Origin: Actinoplanes nipponensis
Lineage (GTDB): Bacteria > Actinomycetota > Actinomycetes > Mycobacteriales > Micromonosporaceae
Assembly: GCF_016862275.1 (NCBI RefSeq)
Contig: NZ_BOMQ01000053.1
Location: forward strand, 186,001-250,000
Length of the DNA: 64,000 nucleotides
Direction of reading: 5' to 3'
The notes under the pieces are model-generated. The model did no database searches. It was not told the origin of the DNA and was given only the letters and a program-made list of their open reading frames with translations. Shown in pieces: positions 17,027 through 24,825 of this stretch. Every line of letters starts with the position of its first letter. Position 1 is the first letter of the stretch. Both the position numbers and the translations under genes were made by a program.

Positions 17027-17052
17027 GGGTGTCCGAAGGTGGACAGACACCC
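17027..17052. promoter_or_regulatory. Nested inverted repeats in caspase/TIR intergenic region
   Basis: Outer arms GGGTGTC (17027-17033) and GACACCC (17046-17052), and an inner dyad TGTCC-6-GGACA (17030-17045), lie about 35 bases before the TIR start. A -10-like CAGAAT is at 17067-17072. The position suits an operator for the TIR gene and possibly for the divergent caspase operon. The binding protein is unknown. Confidence 0.5.
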
Positions 17053-17081
17053 GGGCGCCGGTACGGCAGAATGACCGCGCC

Positions 17082-19226
17082 ATGGATACCGACCTCGAGG
17101 CGTTCACCCGCGCGGTGGGCCGGGTCCTGCCGGCGCTCAACATCCCGCCGGACGCGCTCGAGCTCGGCCCCGGGGCGGTGCGCCGGATGCGGCGCAACCC
17201 GCCCTGGGTGCGGTCCCTGCGCGGAGTGCGCCAGCTTCTCGTCCACGTCGGCGCGGCCGGCCCGGCCGACCGCGCGGCCGCCCGGGCGCTGGCGGCGCTC
17301 ACCGCCGCCGCCCGGCAGGAGTGCGAGCGACTGCTGGTCGTCTGGGACGAGCCGGACGATGAGCCGCGGGCCGCGGTGTACGCCGTCACCCCGCGGCACG
17401 AGCTGGGCGCGCTGCTGGCGACCTCGTGGACCGATCCCGTCTCCTGGGCCGAGCCGATGATCGACGCGTCCCGGCCGGTCGGCGAGGTCCTCGAGGACGC
17501 GCTGGCCCGGGTCCGGCAGGCCCTCGAGCCCGGCCGCGGCGAGGTCGATGCGCTGGAGCGGGCGTTGCGGCTGGTCGATCTCGCCCTGCGCAGCGCCGGC
17601 GGGGAGGGCCAGCATCCGCACGGGCGGCCGGCCTCGGCGCAGGAGCGGTCGCAGTGGTACGACCGTTACGAGTCCTCGGTCCGCGACGAGTGGCACCGGG
17701 TGCGCGGCAGCCTCGCGTCCGCCCGGTTCCGCGCCGTGCCGCACACCCGCGCCGGCATCCTCTCCGGCAGCCGGGTGTTCGTGTCCTACGCCCGTCCTGA
17801 CGCGGCCGGCCTGGCGCGCCCGGTGGTCGAGGCGCTGCGCGCGCAGGGGGCGGACGTCTGGTTCGACCAGGAGGAGCCGCTGGACGAGGGCTGGCTCGAC
17901 GTCGGGCTGGCCGCGGTGATCGAGGAGTGCGACGCATACGTCCTGTGCGCCAGCGACGAGTTCTTCGAACGCGCGGGCTACGCCACCCAGGAGGTCGCGT
18001 GGGCCGTCCGGGCCTGGCGGGCCGGGTCCCCGCTGCGGTCCCTGGTCGTGGTGGCGCGGCCGGACACGATCCTGCCCAGCATCGCCCAGCGGTGGCCGGC
18101 GGTCACGCTGCCGGCCGGCGGCGCGCCGGACCTCGGGCCCGCGCTGGCGGCGAGAATCCGCGAGCCGGCGCCGCCCGGCGCCGCCGATCCGCCCGCCGCC
18201 GGCCCGCCCCGCCTGCCCGGGCCGGCCGCCGCGGCGGACCGGGCCGCCCTGCGTGCCCGCATCCGGCACCGGGAACGGCTGTACGCCACCCCGCCCGAGG
18301 CCGTCACGCGCATCGCCGGGACGAGCGAACGCGACGCCGCCGACGCGAAGCTCGCGGCCGAGCTGCGGCGCGTCGGCGCCGGCCTGGACTGGGACGGCTC
18401 CCTCGTCGGACACGCGGACTGGCCCGCGGATCCGCTGGTGCGCGGCTACCGCTGGATGCTCGGCGTGCATCGGGCGATCGCGGGCGTCCGGTGGCCGCTG
18501 TCCGGCAGCCTGGACGACCTCGACGACATCGCCGGCGACGTGCAACTGCTCGCCACCCGGCCGCCGCCGATACTGAGCTGGCCCGACGCCCCGTGCTGGG
18601 CGGCCGAGGAGCGCCGGCTGCTGGTGCGGTTCCACGTCGGCGAGCTGCGCCTGCTCGAGGCGCTGCTGGGGCGCGGGCTGTGGGCCGGCCTGATCAAGGT
18701 GCCGGGGCCCGTGCTCGCCGACTGGCACGACGAGCTACCCGCCCGGCGCCGGGAGTGCGTCGACGCCCTGATCGCCATGCGGCTCTCCGGCGAGCTCTCC
18801 TGGCAGCTCAGCCCGCCGACCTGGGAAAAGTTGTACGGCGACTGGTACGACTGTCTCGCGCACCCGGGCCCGGTCTTCGCGGAGCTGCCGGCCGAGGTGC
18901 GCCTGGCGACAGCGCAACAGTACGAGCTGCTCTCGGCCCTGGCGGCTCAGGTGCAGTGGCACGCCGTACGCAGCGGCGGTCCCGTCGAGCAGCAGGTCGT
19001 CGGCAGTCGCCCGGTGCCGGTGACCTACTGTGCCGGCGTCTCGGCGCAGGACGCCCCGCCCCCGGCGGTGCCGGTCGACGGCCGCAGTGTTTCCCTGCAG
19101 CTGTGCCCCGGCTCCGGAGGCTGGCTTCTGCGCACCGAATGGCACGGCTTCACCTGCCCGGACGGCGTGGCCGTCGCCGCCGCCCCCGAGGCGTTGCGTC
19201 AGTCCATGAACCCCTCGAGCGCCTGA
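17082..19226 (+). CDS. TIR-domain protein with large unassigned flanking domains
   Basis: 714 aa from the ATG at 17082. A TIR domain starts near residue 230 (S-R-V-F-V-S-Y-A-R-P-D) and continues with A-D-V-W-F-D-Q-E-E and V-L-C-A-S-D-E-F-F-E-R-A-G-Y-A-T-Q-E-V-A-W-A. Glu304 in the last motif is in the place of the catalytic Glu of NAD-cleaving TIRs. The first ~200 residues (helical, acidic) and last ~370 residues (Trp/Leu-rich, with W-x-D-E-L-P and Y-G-D-W-Y-D) match nothing I know. The gene is divergent from caspase-SLOG. Expected role: NAD cleavage or production of an ADP-ribose-type signal on infection (inference). Confidence 0.8.
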   Translation: MDTDLEAFTRAVGRVLPALNIPPDALELGPGAVRRMRRNPPWVRSLRGVRQLLVHVGAAGPADRAAARALAALTAAARQECERLLVVWDEPDDEPRAAVYAVTPRHELGALLATSWTDPVSWAEPMIDASRPVGEVLEDALARVRQALEPGRGEVDALERALRLVDLALRSAGGEGQHPHGRPASAQERSQWYDRYESSVRDEWHRVRGSLASARFRAVPHTRAGILSGSRVFVSYARPDAAGLARPVVEALRAQGADVWFDQEEPLDEGWLDVGLAAVIEECDAYVLCASDEFFERAGYATQEVAWAVRAWRAGSPLRSLVVVARPDTILPSIAQRWPAVTLPAGGAPDLGPALAARIREPAPPGAADPPAAGPPRLPGPAAAADRAALRARIRHRERLYATPPEAVTRIAGTSERDAADAKLAAELRRVGAGLDWDGSLVGHADWPADPLVRGYRWMLGVHRAIAGVRWPLSGSLDDLDDIAGDVQLLATRPPPILSWPDAPCWAAEERRLLVRFHVGELRLLEALLGRGLWAGLIKVPGPVLADWHDELPARRRECVDALIAMRLSGELSWQLSPPTWEKLYGDWYDCLAHPGPVFAELPAEVRLATAQQYELLSALAAQVQWHAVRSGGPVEQQVVGSRPVPVTYCAGVSAQDAPPPAVPVDGRSVSLQLCPGSGGWLLRTEWHGFTCPDGVAVAAAPEALRQSMNPSSA

Positions 19227-19759
19227 CGCTGCTCGTCGGAGCACAGGTGCACGTTGAGCATGATGTTGGACCATCGGGCATCCGGGGCCCGCACGCCGCC
19301 GACCAGCCGGCCGGGCAGGAAGCTGTACTCCACCTCCAGGTCGTCCGGTTCGCCGACGTAGGCGTCGATCTCGAGCAGGCCGGCCAGCCGGACGCCGCGC
19401 TCGACCAGCCAGCTCGCCTTCCCCGCCAGCTGATCGGCGTACGAGCCGAACCGCAGCGGCAGGGCCTCCAGGTGCGTACCGGGCCAGGTGTTGCACCATA
19501 CGGCGATGCCACCACCCGGCGGGATCGCGATGAAGTCGTGCCGCCGGCCGTCGCGCAGGGTGGTGACGGCCTTGTCGGCGAACCGGGCGACGAAGGCCGC
19601 GGCGTCCCGGTCGGCGAACTGCGCGAACGCCGCCCGGCCCAGCAGTTCCGACCCCGAGCCGGTCAGCGGCCGGGCGAGCCGCTGCGTCAGGAGCTGCAGG
19701 ACCTGCGCGTGCACATCATCCTCATCGGTCATCCCGTTCAGGATGCGGAGTGGCCGCAT
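19199..19759 (-). CDS. Hypothetical protein convergent with the TIR gene
   Basis: 186 aa (177 aa if the in-frame ATG at 19732, opening with an acidic M-T-D-E-D-D, is used; neither start has a clear ribosome site). It looks soluble and mixed alpha/beta, with a central D-F-I-A-I-P-P-G-G-G-I-A-V-W-C-N-T strand region and an acidic patch (EPDDLEVEY). No family recognised. Its last 28 bp overlap the TIR gene in antisense, so transcription of one may affect the other. Whether it belongs to the immunity locus is unknown. Confidence 0.6.
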   Translation of the reverse strand: MRPLRILNGMTDEDDVHAQVLQLLTQRLARPLTGSGSELLGRAAFAQFADRDAAAFVARFADKAVTTLRDGRRHDFIAIPPGGGIAVWCNTWPGTHLEALPLRFGSYADQLAGKASWLVERGVRLAGLLEIDAYVGEPDDLEVEYSFLPGRLVGGVRAPDARWSNIMLNVHLCSDEQRQALEGFMD

Positions 19760-19927
19760 GATCGTTCAACCTGATACCGCCTGCCTCGCCCGGTCGTGTC
19801 GTGATTCCCCATTCTTCGCGTCGACCTGGGTCAGAAAATCCGGGATCCTTTCGTATTCGGCAAGAAGCACCACCCGCGACGTCACATCCGGATGGCGCCG
19901 GGCCGGGCGCGCTTCGCACAGTGGGGC

Positions 19928-21472
19928 ATGAGCCTGACCCTCGCCCCCGCCACCGCCTGGAACGACGTCCTCGCCCGGGTCGCCGCCGCCGCGCCCGAGG
20001 CGCTCACAACCGACCGGCTGCGCAACCTCTACGCCGGCCGCTGGCACGACATCGGCACGCCGGCCGAGCTGCGTACCCCCGTGGACGGCACCCTGCTCAC
20101 CCACCTCGCCCGGATCGACGCGGCCACCGCCGCGGAAGCGGTGCGGGCCGCGACCGCGGCGCACCGGCAGTGGTCGGCGACGCCGCTGGCCGAGCGCAAG
20201 GCCCGCGTCGCCGCCGCCGTCGACGCCCTCACCGCGCACCGCGACCTGCTGGCCCTGACGCTGGTCTGGGAGATCGGCAAGCCGTGGCGGCTGGCCTGCG
20301 CCGACGTCGACCGGGCGCTGGACGGGGTCCGCTGGTACGCCGAGCAGATCGACCGTCAGGTCGCCGGCCGCGAGCCGCTGCCCGGGCCGGTCAGCAACAT
20401 CGCCTCCTGGAACTATCCGATGAGCGTGCTCGTGCACGCCGAGCTGGTGCAGCTGCTGGCCGGCAACGCCGTCATCGCCAAGACGCCGTCGCAGGGCGGC
20501 GCCGTGTGCCTGACGCTGGCGCACGCCCTGATGGTCCGGGCCGGGCTGCCGGTGACGCTGCTCTCCGGCGGCGGCGAGGAGCTGTCCGAGGTGCTGGTCC
20601 GGGCGCCGGAGATCGGGGCGGTGGCGTTCGTCGGCGGGCGCTCCAACGGCGGCAAGGTCGCCGCCGCGCTGCTCGACTCCGACAAGCGGCACTTCATCGA
20701 GCAGGAGGGCCTCAACGCCTGGGGGATCTGGGAGTTCTCCCGGTGGGACGAGCTCGCCGCCCACCTGCGCAAGGGCTTCGAGTACGGCAAGCAGCGCTGC
20801 ACGGCGTACCCGCGGTTCGTGGTGCAGCGCGACCTCGTCGACGCGTTCCTGCACGTGTACCTGCCGGTGGTCAAGTCGGTGCGGTTCGGCCACCCGCTCG
20901 CCGTCGAGGCCGCCGGCGACCCGCTGCCCGAGCTGGACTTCGGCCCGCTGATCAGCGCGGCCAAGGCCGACGAGCTGCGCCGCAAGGTCGAGGAGGCGAT
21001 CCGCGGCGGCGCGGTGCCGCTGCACCGGGGGGCGGGCACGGCGGGCCGGTTCCTGGACGGGCAGGACACCAGCGCGTACGTGGCCCCCACGGCGCTGCTG
21101 GCCCCGCCGGGACGGTCGCGGCTCATGCACGCCGAGCCGTTCGGTCCCGTCGACACGATCATTGTGGTGGACACCGAGGAAGAGCTGCTGTCGGCGATGA
21201 ACGCCAGCAACGGCGCCCTGGTCGCCAGCCTCGCCGTCGACGACGAGGAACTGGCGGCCAAGCTGGCCCGGGACGTGCAGGCGTTCAAGGTCGGCATCAA
21301 CCGGCCGCGCTCGCGGGGTGACCGGGCGGAGTGCTTCGGCGGCCGGGGCGCCTCCTGGAAGGGCGCGTTCGTCGGCGGCGACCTGCTCGTGCACGCGGTC
21401 ACGGTCGGCGAGCCCGGCGAGCGCCTGTACGGCAACTTCCCCGACTACAGCAGCTACCCGCCCGACATGTGA
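19928..21472 (+). CDS. Aldehyde dehydrogenase superfamily protein
   Basis: 514 aa from the ATG at 19928. NAD-binding signatures are present: N-I-A-S-W-N-Y-P near residues 155-165 (Asn as in the conserved P-W-N-x-P) and L-A-G-N-A-V-I-A-K-T-P. The catalytic thiol is Cys291 in K-Q-R-C-T-A. The usual E-L-G-G-K general-base motif is replaced by I-E-Q-E-G-L-N-A-W-G, so this is a divergent subgroup. It ends with F-G-G-R-G-A-S-W-K-G. It oxidises an aldehyde to an acid with NAD(P); substrate unknown. The TrmH gene follows 27 bp downstream. Confidence 0.88.
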   Translation: MSLTLAPATAWNDVLARVAAAAPEALTTDRLRNLYAGRWHDIGTPAELRTPVDGTLLTHLARIDAATAAEAVRAATAAHRQWSATPLAERKARVAAAVDALTAHRDLLALTLVWEIGKPWRLACADVDRALDGVRWYAEQIDRQVAGREPLPGPVSNIASWNYPMSVLVHAELVQLLAGNAVIAKTPSQGGAVCLTLAHALMVRAGLPVTLLSGGGEELSEVLVRAPEIGAVAFVGGRSNGGKVAAALLDSDKRHFIEQEGLNAWGIWEFSRWDELAAHLRKGFEYGKQRCTAYPRFVVQRDLVDAFLHVYLPVVKSVRFGHPLAVEAAGDPLPELDFGPLISAAKADELRRKVEEAIRGGAVPLHRGAGTAGRFLDGQDTSAYVAPTALLAPPGRSRLMHAEPFGPVDTIIVVDTEEELLSAMNASNGALVASLAVDDEELAAKLARDVQAFKVGINRPRSRGDRAECFGGRGASWKGAFVGGDLLVHAVTVGEPGERLYGNFPDYSSYPPDM

Positions 21473-21499
21473 GCGGCGGGCTGCCCCAGACTGGTCGCC

Positions 21500-22321
21500 A
21501 TGGCCAGAACGATGCGGATCAGCACGCGCAACGCCACCTTCCAGCAGTGGGAGGCGCTGCTGACCAACCGCAACAAGCGGCAGCGGGCCGGCGAGTTCCT
21601 GGTGCAGGGCGTGCGGCCGATCTCGCTGGCGGTGGAGCGCGGCTGGGAGATCCGCGCCCTGCTGGCCTCGGACGGTCCCGGCCTGTCCCGCTGGGGGCGA
21701 GACGTCCTCGAGACCGCCGGGGCGCCGCGGGCCGTGGTCGCCGCCGAGCTCATGCGCGAGCTGGGCGGCAAGGACGAGGACGCCCCGGAGCTGCTGGCCG
21801 TGGTGGGCATGCCCCCGGACGACCTGACCCGCCTGGCCCCCGGCGGGAACCTGCTGGTGGTCGTGTTCGACCGGCCCACCACGCCGGGCAACGTGGGCAC
21901 GCTGGTGCGCTCGGCGGACGCGTTCGGGGCGTCCGGGGTGATCGTCACCGGGCACGCCGCCGACCCGTACGACCCCAAGGCGGTCCGGGCCAGCACCGGC
22001 TCGCTGTTCGCCCTGCCGGTGGTGCGGGCGCCGAGCCACCGCGAGGTTCTCGACTGGGCCGGCGGCCTGCGCGCGGACGGCGTACCGGTGCAGGTCGTCG
22101 GCACCGACGAGCGCGGCCCGGTGGAGATCGCCGAGCACGACCTGACCGGGCCGACCGTGCTGGTGGTCGGCAACGAGACGCACGGGCTGAGCGCCGCCTG
22201 GCGCGAGGCGTGCGACCAGATGGTCCGCATCCCGATCACCGGCGCGGCCAGCTCCCTGAACGCGGCCGCGGCGGCCAGCGTCGCCCTGTACGAGACCGCG
22301 CGGCAGCGCCGGGGGCGTTAG
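21500..22321 (+). CDS. TrmH/SpoU-family RNA 2'-O-methyltransferase
   Basis: 273 aa. It has an N-terminal RNA-binding domain (N-K-R-Q-R-A-G-E-F-L-V-Q-G-V-R-P, typical of L30e-like substrate-binding domains) and a SPOUT knot with motifs 1-3: N-V-G-T-L-V-R-S-A-D-A-F-G, L-V-V-G-N-E-T-H-G-L-S and S-L-N-A-A-A-A-A-S-V-A-L-Y-E. It methylates a ribose in tRNA or rRNA. CAGACT 7 bases before the ATG suggests a leaderless start. The stop codon (22319-22321) is formed by the first bases of the short inverted-repeat element that follows, so the original C-terminus may have been longer by a few residues. Confidence 0.9.
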   Translation: MARTMRISTRNATFQQWEALLTNRNKRQRAGEFLVQGVRPISLAVERGWEIRALLASDGPGLSRWGRDVLETAGAPRAVVAAELMRELGGKDEDAPELLAVVGMPPDDLTRLAPGGNLLVVVFDRPTTPGNVGTLVRSADAFGASGVIVTGHAADPYDPKAVRASTGSLFALPVVRAPSHREVLDWAGGLRADGVPVQVVGTDERGPVEIAEHDLTGPTVLVVGNETHGLSAAWREACDQMVRIPITGAASSLNAAAAASVALYETARQRRGR

Positions 22322-22455
22322 TACTGCAACGCCCTGGCCGAACCCCTGACGGTCGAGCGGCTGGGCGGCGTCGCGCACCTGGACAGGGTGATGTGGGCGT
22401 ACCAGCCGCGCCAGGTACGGACCTGGTAGTCATCCAAGTGCCGTTGCAGTACTAG
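22318..22455 (-). mobile_element. Short element with 13-bp inverted repeats and IS701-type transposase fragment
   Basis: Perfect inverted repeats TAGTACTGCAACG (22319-22331) and CGTTGCAGTACTA (22442-22454) bound about 136 bp. Read on the minus strand from the right end, one frame gives L-Q-R-H-L-D-D-Y-Q-V-R-T-W-R-G-W-Y-A-H-I, the C-terminal region of IS701-type DDE transposases, broken after ~24 residues. The ends abut TTAG and CTAG, both fitting the YTAR target reported for that family. It is best read as a decayed or non-autonomous derivative. It touches the trmH stop codon. Confidence 0.65.
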
Positions 22456-22535
22456 AAGCCGGCATCTATGCCGTCACCCGGTCGCCTTGAGCGACGCCAC
22501 CGCAGCAACCCGACAGGGCTCACTAGAGTGGGCCC

Positions 22536-22739
22536 GTGACGGACGACGAGCTGATCGCCATCGCGCGGGCCAAGGTGGCCGAGCTTCGTCCTGCGTCGTT
22601 GCCGGACGCCGCGGTGGAGGTTCGTGGGGCCGAGGCGGAGGTTCTGCTGAGCGACCCCCAGTACGCCCGTGGCGGTGGGTTTCTCGTGGTCATCGACACC
22701 GTCACCGGCGCCGTGCTGCGGGTGGTGCCGCAGTTGTGA
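22536..22739 (+). CDS. 67-aa hypothetical protein
   Basis: GTG start 6 bases after TAGAGT (22524-22529), so probably leaderless. The chain is an N-terminal helix (DDELIAIARAKVAELR) followed by strands (AAVEVRGAEAEVLLSD, GGGFLVVIDTVTGAVLRVV), a compact domain like small NTF2/peptidase-propeptide-type folds. No function known. Its TGA overlaps the next GTG (GTGA), coupling it to the HEAT-like gene. Confidence 0.65.
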   Translation: MTDDELIAIARAKVAELRPASLPDAAVEVRGAEAEVLLSDPQYARGGGFLVVIDTVTGAVLRVVPQL

Positions 22740-24355
22740 CCGGCGCCGAGGGCCTCGACGATCCGGACGACCTGACGCGGCTGTTCGCCGTGTGGGCGGC
22801 CGGCAGCGACGGTGGGCCCGAGGTTGTCGGCAAGCTGCTCGACCTGGCGCTGAACGACGACACCGAGGTGCAGGTGACCGGGGGCATCGCCGAGCGGTGG
22901 GACACCGTGAGCGACGCGGCGGCGAGCGCCCTGGTCTCGGTGCTACGACGGCATGACGCGCTGGACGATCCGCGGATCGAGCGCGCCGTCGTTGATCTGG
23001 CGGTGGACGACGGGCGTGTCGGCTGCCTGCTGCGGTTCCTCGGCCCCGACGCCGGGAAACTGCGCCGCGAACTGGAGGCGAGCAGCGAGGAACGGCTGCG
23101 CCTGCGGGCGCTGCACGCGGTCCACCCCATCGACCGTTCCGTGGAGTGCAACCACCGGTTCCTCACCGACCCCTCGCCGCTGGTCCGGCTGGAGGCGCTG
23201 CGCGGGCACTCGTGGTTCGACCCGGAGGACGCGCAGCGGGCGCTGACCGACGTCGACCCCGGCGTGCGAGCGGCCGCGGTGCGCAAGGCGCAGTGGCAGA
23301 AAACCCCGGTCTTCATCGCTGCCGCGCGCGTCGAGACGGCGCCCCAGGTTCGGAACCTCTACGTTCAGGCGCTGGTCAAGCAGCCGTTGACCGACGACGT
23401 GGTCCGGGCGCTGCTCGGCTACCTCGCCGACGAAGGCTGGGTCGGGCGTACGGCGGCCGGGCGCCTGCGCCTGATCGACAGCCCCGGGGTCGTCGCGGCG
23501 GTCGCCTCCCGCATTCTGGTCGTCGAGGACGAGGTGCACCTGTCGGCCCTGGCCGACTTCCCCCACCTGCTCGAATACGCGCCCGAACTGCTGGAGCCGC
23601 TGCACCGCCTGCGCCGCGGCGCGACGGCCGGCGAGTTGCTCGGCGCCCTCGACCGGCTGCCGCCGTGGGAGCACCAGCCCTGGGAGGACCCGGCCGACGG
23701 CCTCGACGTGGTGCAGCAAGGGCGACTCCTCCACGCCGTGCTCGGCTGGGCGCACGGCGTCGTGGATTCGGAGGGTCTGTCCGCGTGGCTGGCGGCGCCG
23801 GACGACAACACCGCCGCCGAGTGGATCACCGAGCACGATTGGTTCGGCAGCGGACCGGCGGCCGAGCTGCTGCACGCGGCCGTCGACGGCGACCTGCGGC
23901 GCGCCCTCGCCGTCGACCTCGGCGAGGATCTGCTGCCCCTGGCCCACCTGTTCACCGCCCGGCAGATCCGCGCCGGGTTGGACCCGCTGCCGCCGCGACC
24001 GCTGAGCCGCCTGCTGACCGAGGGTCCCGACCGGCTGCGCGTGCGTTTCACCAGGGGCCGTACGGTGGTCCTCCGGCTGCACGGGTCGGCCGCGGTCGGC
24101 CCGCGTCTCGACCCGCTCGACATGGTGCTGCACGTGCCGTGCCCGCAGTGCGGCACGCCGGCGCGGGTGGGGGGCCACCCCGAATGGAAGTATCGCGACG
24201 AGGACCGGGTACGCGAGTTCGAGGACGGCTACGCGGCCACGCTGACCGGCGCCTGCCCGGCCTGCGAGACGCCGGCACGCACGGAGGTGCGGATCTCGGT
24301 CACGGAGTCCCGGTTCGACGGCCCGCGCGAGGTCAGCTGGGACACCCGCTCATGA
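22736..24355 (+). CDS. HEAT-like helical repeat protein with C-terminal zinc ribbon
   Basis: 539 aa. From the start to about residue 330 it is a series of helical pairs typical of HEAT/ARM-like repeats (for example D-P-S-P-L-V-R-L-E-A-L-R and D-P-G-V-R-A-A-A-V-R-K-A). The C-terminus holds C469-P-Q-C472 and C507-P-A-C510, which would form a zinc ribbon. No enzyme motif seen. GTG start inside the previous stop; its own stop overlaps the next ATG (ATGA). It is probably a protein- or nucleic-acid-binding scaffold; role unknown. Confidence 0.65.
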   Translation: MTGAEGLDDPDDLTRLFAVWAAGSDGGPEVVGKLLDLALNDDTEVQVTGGIAERWDTVSDAAASALVSVLRRHDALDDPRIERAVVDLAVDDGRVGCLLRFLGPDAGKLRRELEASSEERLRLRALHAVHPIDRSVECNHRFLTDPSPLVRLEALRGHSWFDPEDAQRALTDVDPGVRAAAVRKAQWQKTPVFIAAARVETAPQVRNLYVQALVKQPLTDDVVRALLGYLADEGWVGRTAAGRLRLIDSPGVVAAVASRILVVEDEVHLSALADFPHLLEYAPELLEPLHRLRRGATAGELLGALDRLPPWEHQPWEDPADGLDVVQQGRLLHAVLGWAHGVVDSEGLSAWLAAPDDNTAAEWITEHDWFGSGPAAELLHAAVDGDLRRALAVDLGEDLLPLAHLFTARQIRAGLDPLPPRPLSRLLTEGPDRLRVRFTRGRTVVLRLHGSAAVGPRLDPLDMVLHVPCPQCGTPARVGGHPEWKYRDEDRVREFEDGYAATLTGACPACETPARTEVRISVTESRFDGPREVSWDTRS

Positions 24356-24801
24356 AGGTCGCCGTCGGCATCCTGCTTCTCGCGATCGGCGCCACGCTGC
24401 TGACCGGCGGTCTCATGGAACCGGAAGACCGGATCACGGTGATCGTCCTCGCCGTGCTCGCGCTGGTAGCCGGGTACGCCGCCCTGGCCGAGCGGATCGT
24501 GCTGTTCGCGCTCGCGGTCTGGGGCGTCGGTTGGGCCTGCCTGATCGGCGGCATCACGACCGGTGAATGGGTGGCCGCGGCGGGCGGCGCGATCGCGGTG
24601 CTGGCCGGCGGGGTGGCCTTCGCGACCAACAACTGGGTCACCTGGCTCAGCGTCGCCTCGCTGGCCAACGCGCTGGCTTTGGGCGCCCTCGCGTGGTGGT
24701 CAGGCGCCACCGTCACCGCCGCGGGAGCAGCCGCCGGTGCAGCAGCGTCGGCAATCTTCGGCGTGGCCACCTTACGCGGGACTGTAAGAAAAGCGGAGTA
24801 A
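24352..24801 (+). CDS. Polytopic membrane protein of the HEAT-like operon
   Basis: 149 aa, about five closely spaced membrane helices with short loops, no charged catalytic residues and no recognised family. It is translationally coupled to the HEAT/zinc-ribbon gene (ATGA). The three genes together may form a membrane-tethered complex. It is followed at once by a transposase remnant. Confidence 0.65.
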   Translation: MKVAVGILLLAIGATLLTGGLMEPEDRITVIVLAVLALVAGYAALAERIVLFALAVWGVGWACLIGGITTGEWVAAAGGAIAVLAGGVAFATNNWVTWLSVASLANALALGALAWWSGATVTAAGAAAGAAASAIFGVATLRGTVRKAE

Positions 24802-24825
24802 CTCCTGGTCAAGGAGACGCACCTG

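Noticed and set aside
19766-22378. 870-aa open frame on the minus strand
   Set aside because: Antisense to the aldehyde dehydrogenase and TrmH genes; composition of a shadow frame.
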